Shown: positions 1 to 8,765 of the stretch, piece by piece
Numbering within the stretch: the stretch's first letter is position 1
How the letters are laid out: each line of letters starts with the position of its first letter
Origin: Mycobacterium neglectum
GTDB lineage: Bacteria; Actinomycetota; Actinomycetes; Mycobacteriales; Mycobacteriaceae
Assembly: GCF_002591975.1 (NCBI RefSeq)
Contig: NZ_NVQE01000010.1
Span: 90,969 to 154,968, forward strand
DNA: 64,000 nt
Direction of reading: 5' to 3'
Translations under genes and position numbers: made by a program
Notes under the pieces: generated by a model
Database searches by the model: none
What the model was told of the DNA's origin: nothing
The model's input: only the letters and a program-made list of their open reading frames with translations

Positions 1-342
1 CAAGTCGATCTGCCGGGCGTGGATGCGGGCGATCTGGATGCACAACTGCCGCCAGTCTCCCGGTTGCGGTAGCGCGATGTGACGGACGTGGTACTCGAGA
101 TCGAAATCGGGATCGTCCACCCAGTACGGCATGTGCAGGCCGCCAGGAAGCTCGGTCAGCCGCCGTCGGAAGGTCGGCGCGAGATGCAACCGGCCCTCGA
201 TCTCTTCGAGGATGCCTTTGTAGGTGACTCGGCCGCCCGGCGCCGTTGCCGGATCGTAGATCAGCAGCATCTGAATCTGCATCGGAGTCTCGGGCCGCTC
301 GGCACGCAGCAACATATCGTCTGTCCAGCTCAGCTGCTGCAC
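1..342 (-). CDS. WS/DGAT family O-acyltransferase, N-terminal part (runs off the left edge)
   Basis: Reading the reverse strand from a GTG at 342 gives an open frame of 114 codons with no stop before the edge. The protein begins VQQLSWTDDMLLRAERPETP and continues with GRLHLAPTFRRRL, PYWVDDPDFDLEYHVRH and IHARQIDL, which is the usual start of mycobacterial wax ester synthase/diacylglycerol acyltransferases. These enzymes esterify acyl-CoA to diacylglycerol or long alcohols to make storage lipid. The catalytic HHxxxDG motif would lie just beyond the window, so activity cannot be judged. A purine-rich ribosome site (GAGGGGGA) lies 7 bases upstream of the GTG. It is co-directional with hisN, 30 bases downstream of its stop. 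Confidence 0.85.
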   Translation of the reverse strand, partial: MQQLSWTDDMLLRAERPETPMQIQMLLIYDPATAPGGRVTYKGILEEIEGRLHLAPTFRRRLTELPGGLHMPYWVDDPDFDLEYHVRHIALPQPGDWRQLCIQIARIHARQIDL

Positions 343-372
343 CTAAAGTTCCCCCTCGTTCAAACACCGGAC

Positions 373-1152
373 TCACCGATCGAGTCGCGCCATCACCGCA
401 TCGTGCAGAAGCCCGTTGGTGGCCACCGCGCTGCCGCCGTGCGGACCCGCCTGCCCGGCGATGTCCGTGAACCGGCCACCGGCCTCGCGCACCAGGATGT
501 CGAGCGCCGCCAGATCCCACAGCTTCACCTCGGGCTCGACGGCGATGTCGACCGCACCCTCGGCGACCAGGCAATAGGACCAGAAGTCGCCGTAGCCGCG
601 CACCCGCCACACCTCGTCGGTCAGTTCCAAAAATCGTGGACGCAGTCCATCCCAGCCGGTGGTGAGATCGGAGTACGTCAGGCTCGCCGAGGCGATGTCG
701 TCGACGCCCGACACCGCAATGCGCCGGGTCTGGCCGCCGAAGGACGTGAACGCGCCTTCGCCGCGGCCTGCCCACCATCGCCGGTGCAATGCCGGAGCGC
801 TGACGACGCCCACCACGGGGATCCCGTCGTCGAGCAAGGCGATCAATGTGGCCCACACCGGGACGCCGCGGACGAAGTTCTTGGTCCCGTCGATGGGGTC
901 GACGACCCATTGACGGCCGGTGAAAACCGCTGTGCCGCCGAACTCTTCGCCAAGCACGACGTCGTCGGGCCGCTGCGCCGCAAGAGCCTCGCGGACTTGC
1001 TCCTCGACCGAGCGGTCGGCATCGGTCACGGGGGTGAGGTCGGGTTTCGTCTCGATGCGCAGATCGAGCGCGCCGAAACGGTCCAGCGTCTGCGCGTCGG
1101 CCGCATCGGCCATCTGCAATGCGAAGGCGATGTCATCGCGGACTGTTTTCAT
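373..1152 (-). CDS. hisN: Histidinol-phosphatase / inositol monophosphatase family enzyme
   Basis: This 259-residue protein of the inositol monophosphatase superfamily is the likely histidinol-phosphate phosphatase of mycobacteria, removing phosphate from histidinol phosphate in cytoplasmic histidine synthesis. The metal-binding motifs are present: GEEFG with the acidic pair at residues 69-70, DPIDGTKNF at 85-93, and WDLAA at 212-216. The ATG at 1152 is chosen because the family similarity begins with [19 protein letters not shown] and GGGAG lies about 9 bases upstream; the open frame extends 36 codons further without similarity. Superfamily members also dephosphorylate inositol phosphates or PAP, so the exact substrate is inferred. 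It is transcribed divergently from the small membrane protein gene starting near 1277. Confidence 0.88.
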   Translation of the reverse strand: MKTVRDDIAFALQMADAADAQTLDRFGALDLRIETKPDLTPVTDADRSVEEQVREALAAQRPDDVVLGEEFGGTAVFTGRQWVVDPIDGTKNFVRGVPVWATLIALLDDGIPVVGVVSAPALHRRWWAGRGEGAFTSFGGQTRRIAVSGVDDIASASLTYSDLTTGWDGLRPRFLELTDEVWRVRGYGDFWSYCLVAEGAVDIAVEPEVKLWDLAALDILVREAGGRFTDIAGQAGPHGGSAVATNGLLHDAVMARLDR

Positions 1153-1264
1153 TCCTCGACTCCCGCTCGCTCCGGTCCGCGCTCGTTCCTCGTCCCCTGC
1201 CCTCCGGGCGTGGGCCCAGCGATCCTCACTCGCGTTCGTCTTCGGGACGTCATGCCTCACGTCC

Positions 1265-1270
1265 TACCAT
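1265..1270 (+). promoter_or_regulatory. Candidate -10 box for the gene at 1277 (leaderless start)
   Basis: TACCAT matches the mycobacterial TANNNT -10 pattern and ends 6 bases before the GTG at 1277, so transcription would begin at or next to the start codon. No clear -35 box or ribosome site is visible. Leaderless GTG/ATG transcripts are common in mycobacteria; the assignment here is inference from spacing. Confidence 0.4.
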
Positions 1271-1276
1271 GTCGGT

Positions 1277-1633
1277 GTGTGGGAATTCGTAATGATCCTG
1301 ATCATGGTCGGCGCGCTCGTTGCCATCGCCGCACCATGGATCATGCGGCGGCGAGGCTCGGGCAGCGATTGGATGCAGGGCCAGCTGCTGGTGACCGGTG
1401 TCAGCCCGCGCCCCGATGGCGTCTCGGGTGAACAGCTCGTCACGATCACCGGCGTCATCAACGGGCCGACCGTCAACGAGCACGTGGTCTATCAGCAGAT
1501 GGCGGTCGATGTCGATCAATGGCCGATGATTTCGCAGCTCTTTCCCGTCGCCTACTCGCCCAAGAACCCGGACAACTGGCGATTCGCACCGTCGGCGCCC
1601 CCGCCGGCGCCGCCCGGACCGGAGATTTACTAG
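1277..1633 (+). CDS. Small conserved membrane-anchored protein of unknown function
   Basis: A 118-residue protein with one N-terminal hydrophobic segment (about residues 4-20, VMILIMVGALVAIAAPW) followed by basic residues MRRRGSG and a polar domain ending in a proline-rich tail (APSAPPPAPPGPE). The layout suggests an anchored protein with a short outside N-terminus and a cytoplasmic globular part. I do not recognise a functional family. GTG at 1277 fits a leaderless start behind TACCAT; ATG at 1292 is the alternative. The gene faces hisN divergently and ends 5 bases from the convergent fprA stop. Confidence 0.65.
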   Translation: MWEFVMILIMVGALVAIAAPWIMRRRGSGSDWMQGQLLVTGVSPRPDGVSGEQLVTITGVINGPTVNEHVVYQQMAVDVDQWPMISQLFPVAYSPKNPDNWRFAPSAPPPAPPGPEIY

Positions 1634-1638
1634 TCGCC

Positions 1639-3015
1639 TCAGCCGTGGCCGATGCGCAGCAGTTCGGCGACGCTGGTCAGCTTCACCCGCGGCCTGCCAT
1701 GCGGTTCTCCGGATGTGCGTTCGTGTTCGTCGATCAGCTTCCAGTGGTCGTCGGTGATCACCTTCGGCTGCCGCTCGACAAACCATTCCGCCAACTGCTC
1801 GGCGTGATCGCTGCCGAAATCTGACAGCGACGCCGACGACAGATCGGCGACCAACGTGTCGACGGTTTCCTGCGAGTCGCTCTTGTTGCTGCCGATGACG
1901 CCCGTGGGACCGCGCTTGATCCAGCCGACGACGTACTCGTTGCGGCTGCCGTCGATGCGGCCATCGGTGTGCGGAATGGTGCCGTTGCGCTCGTGAAACG
2001 GCAGACCGTCCAATTTCACCCCGCGATAGCCGACGGCGCGCACCACCAGCTGGGCCGGCACCTCTTCGCGTTCTCCGGTGTCCCTCGCGACGACACGGCC
2101 GTCCTCTTCGACCAGTTCGTTGCGGCCCAGCACGATGGACTCGACCTTGTCGGTGCCCTTGATCTCGATCGGCGAGGTGCGGAACCGGAACACGATGCGG
2201 CGCTTGGCACCCTTGGGTGTCTGCTCGCCGTAGCCGCGCAACACCTTGATGTTGTTCTTGACGGTCTTGCCGGCCGCTTCGAGATCCTCGTCGGAGATAT
2301 CGGCGAAGTCGGCCGGGTCGATGATCACGTCGACGTCGCCCAGCCCTTCGAGCGCGCCGAGTTCGCGCAGTTCCAGCGTGGTGAACGGCGCCTGCAGCGG
2401 CCCGCGCCTGCCGATGATGACGACTTCCTCGACACCGCGGTCGTGCAGGATCTGCAGCGCATGGTCGGCGATGTCGGTGGACCCCAGCACGTCGGGGTCG
2501 GTGACGAGGATCCGCGCTACGTCGATCGCGACGTTGCCGTTGCCGACGACGATCGCCCGCCCGGTCGACAGATCCGGTGCCATCTCCTCGAAGTGGGGGT
2601 GTGCGTTGTACCAACCCACGAAGTCGACGGCGGGCACGCTGCCCGGTAGGTCCTCGCCGGGGATGCCCAGCGAGCGATCCGACTGCGCGCCGACCGCATA
2701 GATCACCGCGTCGTAACGTTCGGCGAGCTCAGCGGCCTGCACGTGGTCGCCGACCACGATGTTGCCGAAGAACCGGAACCTGGGGTCCAGCGCGGTCTTC
2801 TCGAACTGCGCGCTGATCGACTTGATCTTGGGGTGGTCGGGTGCGACGCCGGAGCGCACCAGACCCCACGGCGTCGGCAGCATCTCCAGCATGTCGACGC
2901 GGACATCCGCGTGGTTTTCCCCGGCGTCTTGAGCGTCGGCGAATTTCAGAAGCGAAGCAGCAGCGAAGTAGCCCGAGGGGCCTGAGCCGACGATCGCTAC
3001 GTGGTATGGGCGCAT
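1639..3015 (-). CDS. fprA: NADPH-ferredoxin/adrenodoxin-type reductase FprA
   Basis: This 458-residue flavoprotein matches mycobacterial FprA, which passes electrons from NADPH through FAD to ferredoxins that serve P450s and other oxygenases. The FAD dinucleotide-binding motif GSGPSG is at residues 10-15, and a second nucleotide motif GNGNVAIDVARIL sits mid-protein, as in adrenodoxin reductase. The C-terminal block GVIGSNKSDSQETV is also typical. The ATG at 3015 is chosen because MRPYHVAIVGSGPSG is the family N-terminus and AAAGG lies about 8 bases upstream. It is divergent from prfB, as in M. tuberculosis. It could supply reducing power to the island oxygenases downstream, although those carry their own reductases. 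Confidence 0.92.
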   Translation of the reverse strand: MRPYHVAIVGSGPSGYFAAASLLKFADAQDAGENHADVRVDMLEMLPTPWGLVRSGVAPDHPKIKSISAQFEKTALDPRFRFFGNIVVGDHVQAAELAERYDAVIYAVGAQSDRSLGIPGEDLPGSVPAVDFVGWYNAHPHFEEMAPDLSTGRAIVVGNGNVAIDVARILVTDPDVLGSTDIADHALQILHDRGVEEVVIIGRRGPLQAPFTTLELRELGALEGLGDVDVIIDPADFADISDEDLEAAGKTVKNNIKVLRGYGEQTPKGAKRRIVFRFRTSPIEIKGTDKVESIVLGRNELVEEDGRVVARDTGEREEVPAQLVVRAVGYRGVKLDGLPFHERNGTIPHTDGRIDGSRNEYVVGWIKRGPTGVIGSNKSDSQETVDTLVADLSSASLSDFGSDHAEQLAEWFVERQPKVITDDHWKLIDEHERTSGEPHGRPRVKLTSVAELLRIGHG

Positions 3016-3163
3016 GAATACCTTTTGTTGAAGGTGTGTCGCTGCCCGGCCACGCGCAGGGGGCTGTCGCGTCGTGGCTGGGCTGTTGCCATCTCCGATG
3101 CTAAACGGGCACGCCGTCGGATTGCCGCGAGTCACGGATAAGTGTGTCGGGTTCTCTCACAGG

Positions 3164-3169
3164 TACCCT
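3164..3169 (+). promoter_or_regulatory. Candidate -10 box for the prfB operon
   Basis: TACCCT lies 8 bases before the GTG start of prfB in the short space between prfB and fprA. The spacing suggests a leaderless or near-leaderless transcript, and no ribosome site precedes the GTG. This is inference from motif and position. Confidence 0.35.
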
Positions 3170-3177
3170 GAATTCCC

Positions 3178-4293
3178 GTGGATCCCGACCGGCAAGCCGA
3201 CATCGCAGCACTTGACTCCACCCTGACCACGGTGGAGCGGGTGCTCGACGTCGAGGGTCTGCGGGTCCGGATCGAAAAACTCGAACACGAGGCCTCCGAC
3301 CCCAACCTGTGGGACGACCAGTCCCGGGCGCAGAAGGTCACCAGCGAGTTGTCCCACACCCAAGGCGAGCTGCGCCGCGTCGAGGAACTTCGGCAGCGCC
3401 TCGACGACCTCCCCGTGCTCTACGAGATGGCCGCCGAAGAACAGGGAGCGGGTGCTGCGGAAGCTCAGGCCGAGGCCGACACCGAGCTCAAGAAGCTGCG
3501 CGAGGACCTCGAGGCGCTGGAGGTCCGCACGTTGCTGTCCGGCGAGTACGACTCGCGTGAGGCGCTGCTCAATATCCGATCCGGCGCGGGCGGCGTGGAT
3601 GCGGCGGACTGGGCCGAGATGTTGATGCGGATGTACGTGCGCTGGGCCGAGCAGCACAACTACCCGGTCGAGGTGTTCGATACGTCCTACGCCGAAGAGG
3701 CCGGCATCAAGAGCGCGACGTTCGCGGTGCATGCGCCGTACGCCTACGGCACGCTGTCGGTGGAGCAGGGCACGCACCGTTTGGTGCGCATCAGCCCGTT
3801 CGACAATCAGGGCAGGCGCCAGACGTCGTTCGCCGAAGTGGAAGTGCTGCCCGTCACCGAAACCACTGACCACATCGACATTCCCGAAACCGACGTGCGC
3901 GTCGACGTGTACCGATCCAGCGGACCGGGCGGCCAGTCGGTGAACACCACCGACTCGGCGGTTCGGCTCACGCACATCCCGACCGGTATCGTGGTCACCT
4001 GCCAGAACGAGAAGTCACAGCTGCAGAACAAGGTCTCGGCGATGCGCGTTCTCCAGGCAAAGTTGTTGGAGCGCAAGCGTTTAGAAGAGCGCGCCGAGAT
4101 GGACGCATTGAAGAGCGATAGTGGAAGCTCGTGGGGAAACCAGATGCGTTCCTACGTATTACACCCGTATCAAATGGTAAAGGACTTGCGCACCGAGTAC
4201 GAGGTCGGCAATCCGGCTGCAGTACTGGACGGAGATATCGACGGATTCCTTGAGGCCGGGATCCGTTGGCGCAATAGGAAAGATGACGAATAA
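3178..4293 (+). CDS. prfB: Peptide chain release factor 2
   Basis: This 371-residue class I release factor recognises UGA and UAA stop codons in the ribosomal A site and hydrolyses peptidyl-tRNA. The SPF codon-recognition tripeptide (RISPFDNQ) and the catalytic GGQ loop ([15 protein letters not shown]) are both present, and the length is normal. The gene reads from GTG to stop in a single frame, so the programmed +1 frameshift of E. coli prfB is absent. It leads a tightly packed operon with mscS, a Pro/Thr-rich protein, ftsE, ftsX and smpB, linking translation termination, division and ribosome rescue. Confidence 0.96.
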   Translation: MDPDRQADIAALDSTLTTVERVLDVEGLRVRIEKLEHEASDPNLWDDQSRAQKVTSELSHTQGELRRVEELRQRLDDLPVLYEMAAEEQGAGAAEAQAEADTELKKLREDLEALEVRTLLSGEYDSREALLNIRSGAGGVDAADWAEMLMRMYVRWAEQHNYPVEVFDTSYAEEAGIKSATFAVHAPYAYGTLSVEQGTHRLVRISPFDNQGRRQTSFAEVEVLPVTETTDHIDIPETDVRVDVYRSSGPGGQSVNTTDSAVRLTHIPTGIVVTCQNEKSQLQNKVSAMRVLQAKLLERKRLEERAEMDALKSDSGSSWGNQMRSYVLHPYQMVKDLRTEYEVGNPAAVLDGDIDGFLEAGIRWRNRKDDE

Positions 4294-5266
4294 CAACCTG
4301 ATCGCATTCGCCCTGGAAGACCGGTGGACCGGTTTTTGGCAGGGCACCATCGGCGTGTGGCTCCTCGAGCGCGGCGTGCCGATCGCGCTGTATTTGATCG
4401 GCGGTCTGCTGGCCGCACGGTTCATCAACTGGTCGGCACGGCGGGTCGTGAAGCGCATCGACGCCGAATACCAGGAGAGCGACCAGCTGGTGCGCACCGA
4501 GAGTGCCAAGCACCGGCAGGCCGTCGCGTCGGTCATCTCGTGGGTGACGGTGGCGCTGCTCTTCGTGATCGTGATCATGCAGGTCACCTCGATCCTTGCG
4601 ATCCCGGTCGGCTCGCTGGTCGCGCCCGCCGCGGTGCTGGGTGCCGCACTCGGATTCGGCGCGCAGCGCGTGGTGCAGGATCTGCTGTCGGGGTTCTTCA
4701 TCATCACTGAAAAGCAGTACGGCTTCGGCGATCTGGTGTCGTTGACCGTCGCCGGTATCGCGCTGCCGGCAGAGGGCACGGTGGAAGACGTCACCCTTCG
4801 CGTCACCAAACTGCGCTCCAGCGAGGGGGAGATGTTCACCATCCCCAACGGTCAGATCGTCAAGACGGTGAACCTGTCCAAGGACTGGGCCCGCGCGGTC
4901 ATCGACATCCCGGTGCCGACGGCGGCGGATCTCAACGTCGTCAACGATCTGTTGCATGGTGTTGCCGAGAAGGCGATGGAAGACCCTGGCCTCAGGGCGC
5001 TGCTGCTCGACGCACCGCAGCTGATGGGTGTGGAAAGCATCGAACTCGACACCGTGAACCTGCGGATGGTGGCTCGCACCCTGCCGGGCAAGCAGTTCGA
5101 GGTCGGCCGCCGCATCCGCGTCCTCGTCGTGCGTGCGCTGCGGCGCGCCGGCATCGTTTCGTCGACCGATGCCGCGACGACGCCGAAGGTGGAGGCCCTC
5201 GTGCACCCGGCGACGTCGACTGGCGCGGCGAGCGAAACGCAGGGCCCGCCGGAGGATCGCAAATGA
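4283..5266 (+). CDS. MscS-family small-conductance mechanosensitive channel
   Basis: A 327-residue membrane protein. Hydrophobic helices lie at about residues 20-45 and 85-115, followed by the pore-lining MscS helix [21 protein letters not shown] and a beta domain starting [11 protein letters not shown]. MscS channels open under membrane tension and release solutes during hypo-osmotic shock. The ATG at 4283 overlaps the end of prfB by 11 bases and has AGGAAAG directly upstream; an in-frame start at 4250 would lie deeper in prfB without a ribosome site. It corresponds in position to the mycobacterial membrane protein between prfB and ftsE (Rv3104c-like). The C-terminal ~35 residues are low complexity. 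Confidence 0.85.
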   Translation: MTNNNLIAFALEDRWTGFWQGTIGVWLLERGVPIALYLIGGLLAARFINWSARRVVKRIDAEYQESDQLVRTESAKHRQAVASVISWVTVALLFVIVIMQVTSILAIPVGSLVAPAAVLGAALGFGAQRVVQDLLSGFFIITEKQYGFGDLVSLTVAGIALPAEGTVEDVTLRVTKLRSSEGEMFTIPNGQIVKTVNLSKDWARAVIDIPVPTAADLNVVNDLLHGVAEKAMEDPGLRALLLDAPQLMGVESIELDTVNLRMVARTLPGKQFEVGRRIRVLVVRALRRAGIVSSTDAATTPKVEALVHPATSTGAASETQGPPEDRK

Positions 5267-5736
5267 CGTCCTGGTTGAAGTTCAAGCTCGGGGGCCGGAT
5301 GCGGGTCTCGACGGCGGTGCTCATCGTCGCGTTCGTCGCGCTGTTCTGGGTGTACCACAACTTCGAACCCGCCCCGAAGCCCGAAGCGCCCGTGCCTGCG
5401 GTCGTACCGCCTGGCTTCGTGCCCGACCCCAACTACACATGGGTGCCCCGGACCAACGTGCGACGGCCCAAGGAGCCGATGGAGACCACGACGACGACCA
5501 CCACCACGCCGACGCCGACCACCACGAGCCCGACGGACACCACGAGTCCCACGTCGCCGACGTCACCGACGTCGCCGACGTCACCGACCTCGACCACCCC
5601 GACGACCACCGTGGTGGATCCCGACGGTTTCGGCCCGTTGCCGCCGACGACGCAGACGATCGTCACGCCCACTCAGGTGAGCCCGGCACCGGCCGCGCCC
5701 GGGCCCGCACCGGCCACGACAGCTCCGCAGAGCTAG
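5263..5736 (+). CDS. Proline/threonine-rich single-pass membrane protein
   Basis: A 157-residue protein with one membrane segment near residues 15-30 ([17 protein letters not shown]) and then an extracytoplasmic region dominated by Pro, Thr and Ser. Residues about 70-120 are nearly pure T/P/S, including four consecutive TSP units. It corresponds by position and composition to the proline-rich membrane protein upstream of ftsE in other mycobacteria (Rv3103c-like). The ATG overlaps the mscS stop (ATGA). No enzymatic domain is visible. The tail could span the cell wall or be O-mannosylated, which is inference. The tract length may vary among strains because its coding DNA is a direct repeat (5550-5590). 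Confidence 0.8.
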   Translation: MTSWLKFKLGGRMRVSTAVLIVAFVALFWVYHNFEPAPKPEAPVPAVVPPGFVPDPNYTWVPRTNVRRPKEPMETTTTTTTTPTPTTTSPTDTTSPTSPTSPTSPTSPTSTTPTTTVVDPDGFGPLPPTTQTIVTPTQVSPAPAAPGPAPATTAPQS

Positions 5737-5771
5737 TCGGACCCGTCCCCCCGCTACACTGGCGTGCCGTG

Positions 5772-6461
5772 ATGATCATCCTTGACCATGTCTCGAAGAT
5801 GTATAAATCGTCAGCGCGACCCGCGCTCGACAATGTGTCGGTCAAGATCGACAAGGGTGAGTTCGTCTTCCTCATCGGCCCGTCGGGTTCGGGCAAGTCG
5901 ACGTTCATGCGGCTGCTGCTCGCCGAAGAGACACCCTCATCGGGGGACATCCGGGTGTCGAAGTTCCACGTCAACAAGTTGGCGGGCCGCCATGTCCCCA
6001 GCCTGCGGCAGGTGCTGGGCTGTGTGTTCCAGGACTTCCGGCTGTTGCAGCAGAAGACGGTGTTCGAGAACGTCGCTTTCGCGCTGGAGGTCATCGGGAA
6101 GCGCTCCGAGGTGATCAACCGCGTGGTGCCTGATGTGCTGGAGATGGTCGGCCTGTCCGGCAAGGCCAACCGGCTGCCCACCGAGCTGTCCGGCGGTGAG
6201 CAGCAGCGTGTGGCCATTGCCCGGGCGTTCGTCAACCGGCCGCTGGTGTTGCTTGCTGACGAGCCCACCGGCAACCTCGACCCCGAGACCAGCAAGGACA
6301 TCATGGATCTACTCGAGCGCATCAACCGCACCGGGACGACGGTGGTGATGGCGACCCACGACCACCACATCGTCGACTCGATGCGGCAGCGCGTCGTGGA
6401 GTTGGAATTGGGCAGGCTGGTTCGCGATGAGCAGCGCGGCGTCTACGGAATGGATCGCTAG
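5772..6461 (+). CDS. ftsE: Cell division ATP-binding protein FtsE
   Basis: This 229-residue ABC ATPase forms the FtsEX complex with the next gene and couples ATP hydrolysis to activation of peptidoglycan hydrolases at the septum. Walker [10 protein letters not shown] (36-44), the Q-loop region CVFQDFRLL, signature LSGGEQQR, Walker [10 protein letters not shown] and the switch histidine in ATHDHH are all intact. The ATG at 5772 begins [20 protein letters not shown], the family start; a GTG one codon upstream (5769) is possible. Its stop overlaps the GTG of ftsX by one base, so the pair is translationally coupled. Confidence 0.96.
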   Translation: MIILDHVSKMYKSSARPALDNVSVKIDKGEFVFLIGPSGSGKSTFMRLLLAEETPSSGDIRVSKFHVNKLAGRHVPSLRQVLGCVFQDFRLLQQKTVFENVAFALEVIGKRSEVINRVVPDVLEMVGLSGKANRLPTELSGGEQQRVAIARAFVNRPLVLLADEPTGNLDPETSKDIMDLLERINRTGTTVVMATHDHHIVDSMRQRVVELELGRLVRDEQRGVYGMDR

Positions 6462-7357
6462 TGCGCTTCGGATTCCTCATCAATGAGGTCCTCACCGGTT
6501 TCCGTCGCAATGTGACGATGACGATCGCGATGATCCTCACCACCGCGATCTCGATCGGCCTGTTCGGCGGCGGCCTGCTCGTCGTGCGGCTGGCCGACCA
6601 GTCGCGTGACATCTATCTGGACCGTGTCGAGAGCCAGGTCTTCCTGACCAACGACGTCTCCGCCAACGACCCGACATGTGACGCCGATCCGTGCAAGGCG
6701 CTGCGTCAGCAGATCGAGGACCGCGACGATGTGCGCTCGGTGCGGTTCCTCAACCGCGAAGAGGCCTACGCCGATGCGGTGAAGAAGTTCCCGGAGTTCA
6801 AGGAGTTCGCCGGACAGGATGCGTTCCCGTCGTCGTTCATCGTCAAGCTGGACGACCCCGAACAGCATCAGAAGTTCGACGAGGCCATGGCCGGCCAGCC
6901 CGGCGTACAGCAGGTGCTCAACCAGAAGGTGTTGATCGACCGCTTGTTCGCCGTGCTCGACGGTGTCAGAAACGCGGCGTTCGCAGTCGCCTTCGTGCAG
7001 GCGATCGGCGCAATTCTGCTGATAGCCAACATGGTTCAAGTGGCCGCGTACACCCGCCGAACCGAGATCGGCATCATGCGACTCGTCGGCGCCAGCCGGT
7101 GGTACACCCAGCTGCCGTTCCTTGTCGAAGCGATGCTGGCGGCGTTCCTCGGTGTCGTCATCGCGATCGTCGGGCTCATCCTGGTCCGCGCCCTGTTCCT
7201 GGAAAGTGCTCTCGATCAGTTCTATCGGGCGAACCTGATCGCCAAGGTGGACTACGCGGACGTGGTGTACTTCAGCGCGCCGTGGATGTTGTTCCTCGGC
7301 CTGGCGATGTCGGGCGTCACCGCGTACGTCACGCTGCGGCTGTACGTCCGAAGATAG
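6461..7357 (+). CDS. ftsX: Cell division protein FtsX (permease-like)
   Basis: A 298-residue membrane protein with the FtsX layout: a first transmembrane helix at about 24-45, a large outside loop (about 50-165) that contacts cell-wall hydrolases in mycobacteria (RipC in M. tuberculosis), then three clustered C-terminal helices. The motif [19 protein letters not shown] between helices 2 and 3 is typical of the family and contacts the ATPase. The loop holds a Cys pair ([11 protein letters not shown]) that could form a disulfide. Start is the GTG at 6461 overlapping the ftsE stop. Confidence 0.95.
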   Translation: MRFGFLINEVLTGFRRNVTMTIAMILTTAISIGLFGGGLLVVRLADQSRDIYLDRVESQVFLTNDVSANDPTCDADPCKALRQQIEDRDDVRSVRFLNREEAYADAVKKFPEFKEFAGQDAFPSSFIVKLDDPEQHQKFDEAMAGQPGVQQVLNQKVLIDRLFAVLDGVRNAAFAVAFVQAIGAILLIANMVQVAAYTRRTEIGIMRLVGASRWYTQLPFLVEAMLAAFLGVVIAIVGLILVRALFLESALDQFYRANLIAKVDYADVVYFSAPWMLFLGLAMSGVTAYVTLRLYVRR

Positions 7358-7359
7358 CC

Positions 7360-7863
7360 ATGGCCCGAAAATCAAGCCCTGCAGCCGACTCCGCAAAGTC
7401 CAACAACAAGGTCGTCGCGACGAATCGGCGAGCGCGGCACAACTATTCGGTTCTCGAGACGTTCGAGGCCGGCGTGCAGTTGGTCGGCACCGAGGTGAAG
7501 AGTCTGCGTGACGGGCAGGCATCGCTGGCCGACGCGTTCGCCACCATCGACGACGGCGAGGTGTGGCTGCGCAACCTGCACATCCCGGAGTATCACCACG
7601 GCAGCTGGACCAACCACACGCCGCGGCGCAACCGCAAATTGTTGTTGCACCGCAGCCAGATTGACAACCTGATCGGTCGGATTCGCGACGGCAACCTCAC
7701 CCTCGTTCCGCTGTCGCTTTATTTCTCCGACGGCAAGGTCAAGGTCGAGTTGGCGTTGGCGCGCGGCAAGGAGGCCCGTGACAAGCGGCAGGACATCGCC
7801 AAGCGCGATGCGGACCGCGAGATCACCCGCGAACTCGGCCGCCGCGCCAAGGGCATGACCTGA
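7360..7863 (+). CDS. smpB: SsrA-binding protein SmpB
   Basis: This 167-residue tmRNA partner delivers alanyl-tmRNA to stalled ribosomes in trans-translation. Recognisable blocks are [46 protein letters not shown] and the basic C-terminal tail RRAKGMT, which enters the mRNA channel. The ATG at 7360 follows the ftsX stop by 2 bases, so smpB is probably the last gene of the prfB-ftsEX operon. Its RNA partner ssrA lies about 21 kb downstream in this window. Confidence 0.96.
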   Translation: MARKSSPAADSAKSNNKVVATNRRARHNYSVLETFEAGVQLVGTEVKSLRDGQASLADAFATIDDGEVWLRNLHIPEYHHGSWTNHTPRRNRKLLLHRSQIDNLIGRIRDGNLTLVPLSLYFSDGKVKVELALARGKEARDKRQDIAKRDADREITRELGRRAKGMT

Positions 7864-7916
7864 TCAGCTTCGTCACCGCGCTGATTGCGGCGCTCGGTTA
7901 CGGCATAAGCGATTTC

Positions 7917-8705
7917 GTGGGCGGTATCGCGTCACGCCGGGTCGCCGCGCTGCGCGTGGTGGTCGTCTCCTACCCGGTGGCGCTGGTCCTGCTGACGGTG
8001 ATCGCGATACCGGTCGGGGGAGTGATCTCGACCCCGGCGGTGGTGTGGGGGTTGCTTTCCGGTGTCGCGCAGGCGTTCGGCGTCTGGTGGTTCTATGCCG
8101 CGTTGGGCGCGGGACCGATCTCGGTCGTATCACCCCTGACGGCAATTCTCGTCGCGGGCATTCCCGTCGGCGTCGGGTTGGCGTTCGGTGAGCGGCCGGG
8201 TCCGCTGGCGATCGTCGGCATTGTCGTCGCGCTGGTGGCAGTCGTGCTCGTCAGCCGTGACGCGTCCGACGAAGATGTGACGCCACACAAGTTCAGCGCG
8301 AAGGTGGCGTGGCTGACGGTCGGCTCCGGCGTGGCGTTCGGCATGAACTTCGTCCTGCTCGACCAGGTGCCGGTCGACGCCGAGCTGTGGCCCCTGGTTT
8401 TCGGCAGGCTCGCCGCCACGGCGATCGTGCTGCTGGCGGCCGCGTTCACCGCCAACCTGGTCATCGAACGGGGCGTGCCGTTGCGGCTTGCGCTCACGGC
8501 GGCCGTGCTCGACACGATCGCCAACGTCGCCACGCTGCTGGCGCTGCAGTCCGGAATGCTGTCGCTGGCGGGCGTGCTGATCGCTCTGTATCCGGCCGCA
8601 ACCGTGTTGCTTGCAATTGTCATACTCCGGGAGCGTGTAACTCGCTCGCAAACTATCGGCATGGCGCTAGCGTTGACGGCAGTCGCGATGATCGCCGCCG
8701 GGTAA
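7917..8705 (+). CDS. EamA/DMT-superfamily membrane transporter
   Basis: A protein of about 262 residues with roughly nine hydrophobic helices arranged as two EamA repeats, the drug/metabolite transporter fold; the substrate is unknown. The reading frame is open further upstream to the smpB stop and encodes [19 protein letters not shown], which looks like the missing first helix, but contains no ATG, GTG or TTG. The only start-like codon there is CTG at 7860, which overlaps the smpB stop as CTGA and has AAGGG 6 bases upstream. I give the conservative GTG at 7917; the true start may be that CTG. Confidence 0.78.
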   Translation: MGGIASRRVAALRVVVVSYPVALVLLTVIAIPVGGVISTPAVVWGLLSGVAQAFGVWWFYAALGAGPISVVSPLTAILVAGIPVGVGLAFGERPGPLAIVGIVVALVAVVLVSRDASDEDVTPHKFSAKVAWLTVGSGVAFGMNFVLLDQVPVDAELWPLVFGRLAATAIVLLAAAFTANLVIERGVPLRLALTAAVLDTIANVATLLALQSGMLSLAGVLIALYPAATVLLAIVILRERVTRSQTIGMALALTAVAMIAAG

Positions 8706-8765
8706 CGGTCGTCGTCCCTGCACCTCGGGACCTAAAAAGCAGGTCAGCCGAAGGATAGGAGGCGC

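Noticed and set aside
79..1431. A 450-codon plus-strand frame across hisN
   Set aside because: hisN and the WS/DGAT fragment on the other strand show family motifs; this frame is Arg/His-rich shadow sequence.
1250..2614. A 454-codon minus-strand frame inside fprA
   Set aside because: It is fprA read in a shifted frame, with repetitive Arg-rich translation.
3178..4293. Programmed frameshift in prfB
   Set aside because: The gene is continuous from GTG to stop with both SPF and GGQ in one frame; no internal in-frame UGA needs bypass.
5540..5600. Short tandem DNA repeats as a possible CRISPR array
   Set aside because: The repeats are 9 bases, contiguous without spacers and encode TSP units of a membrane protein.
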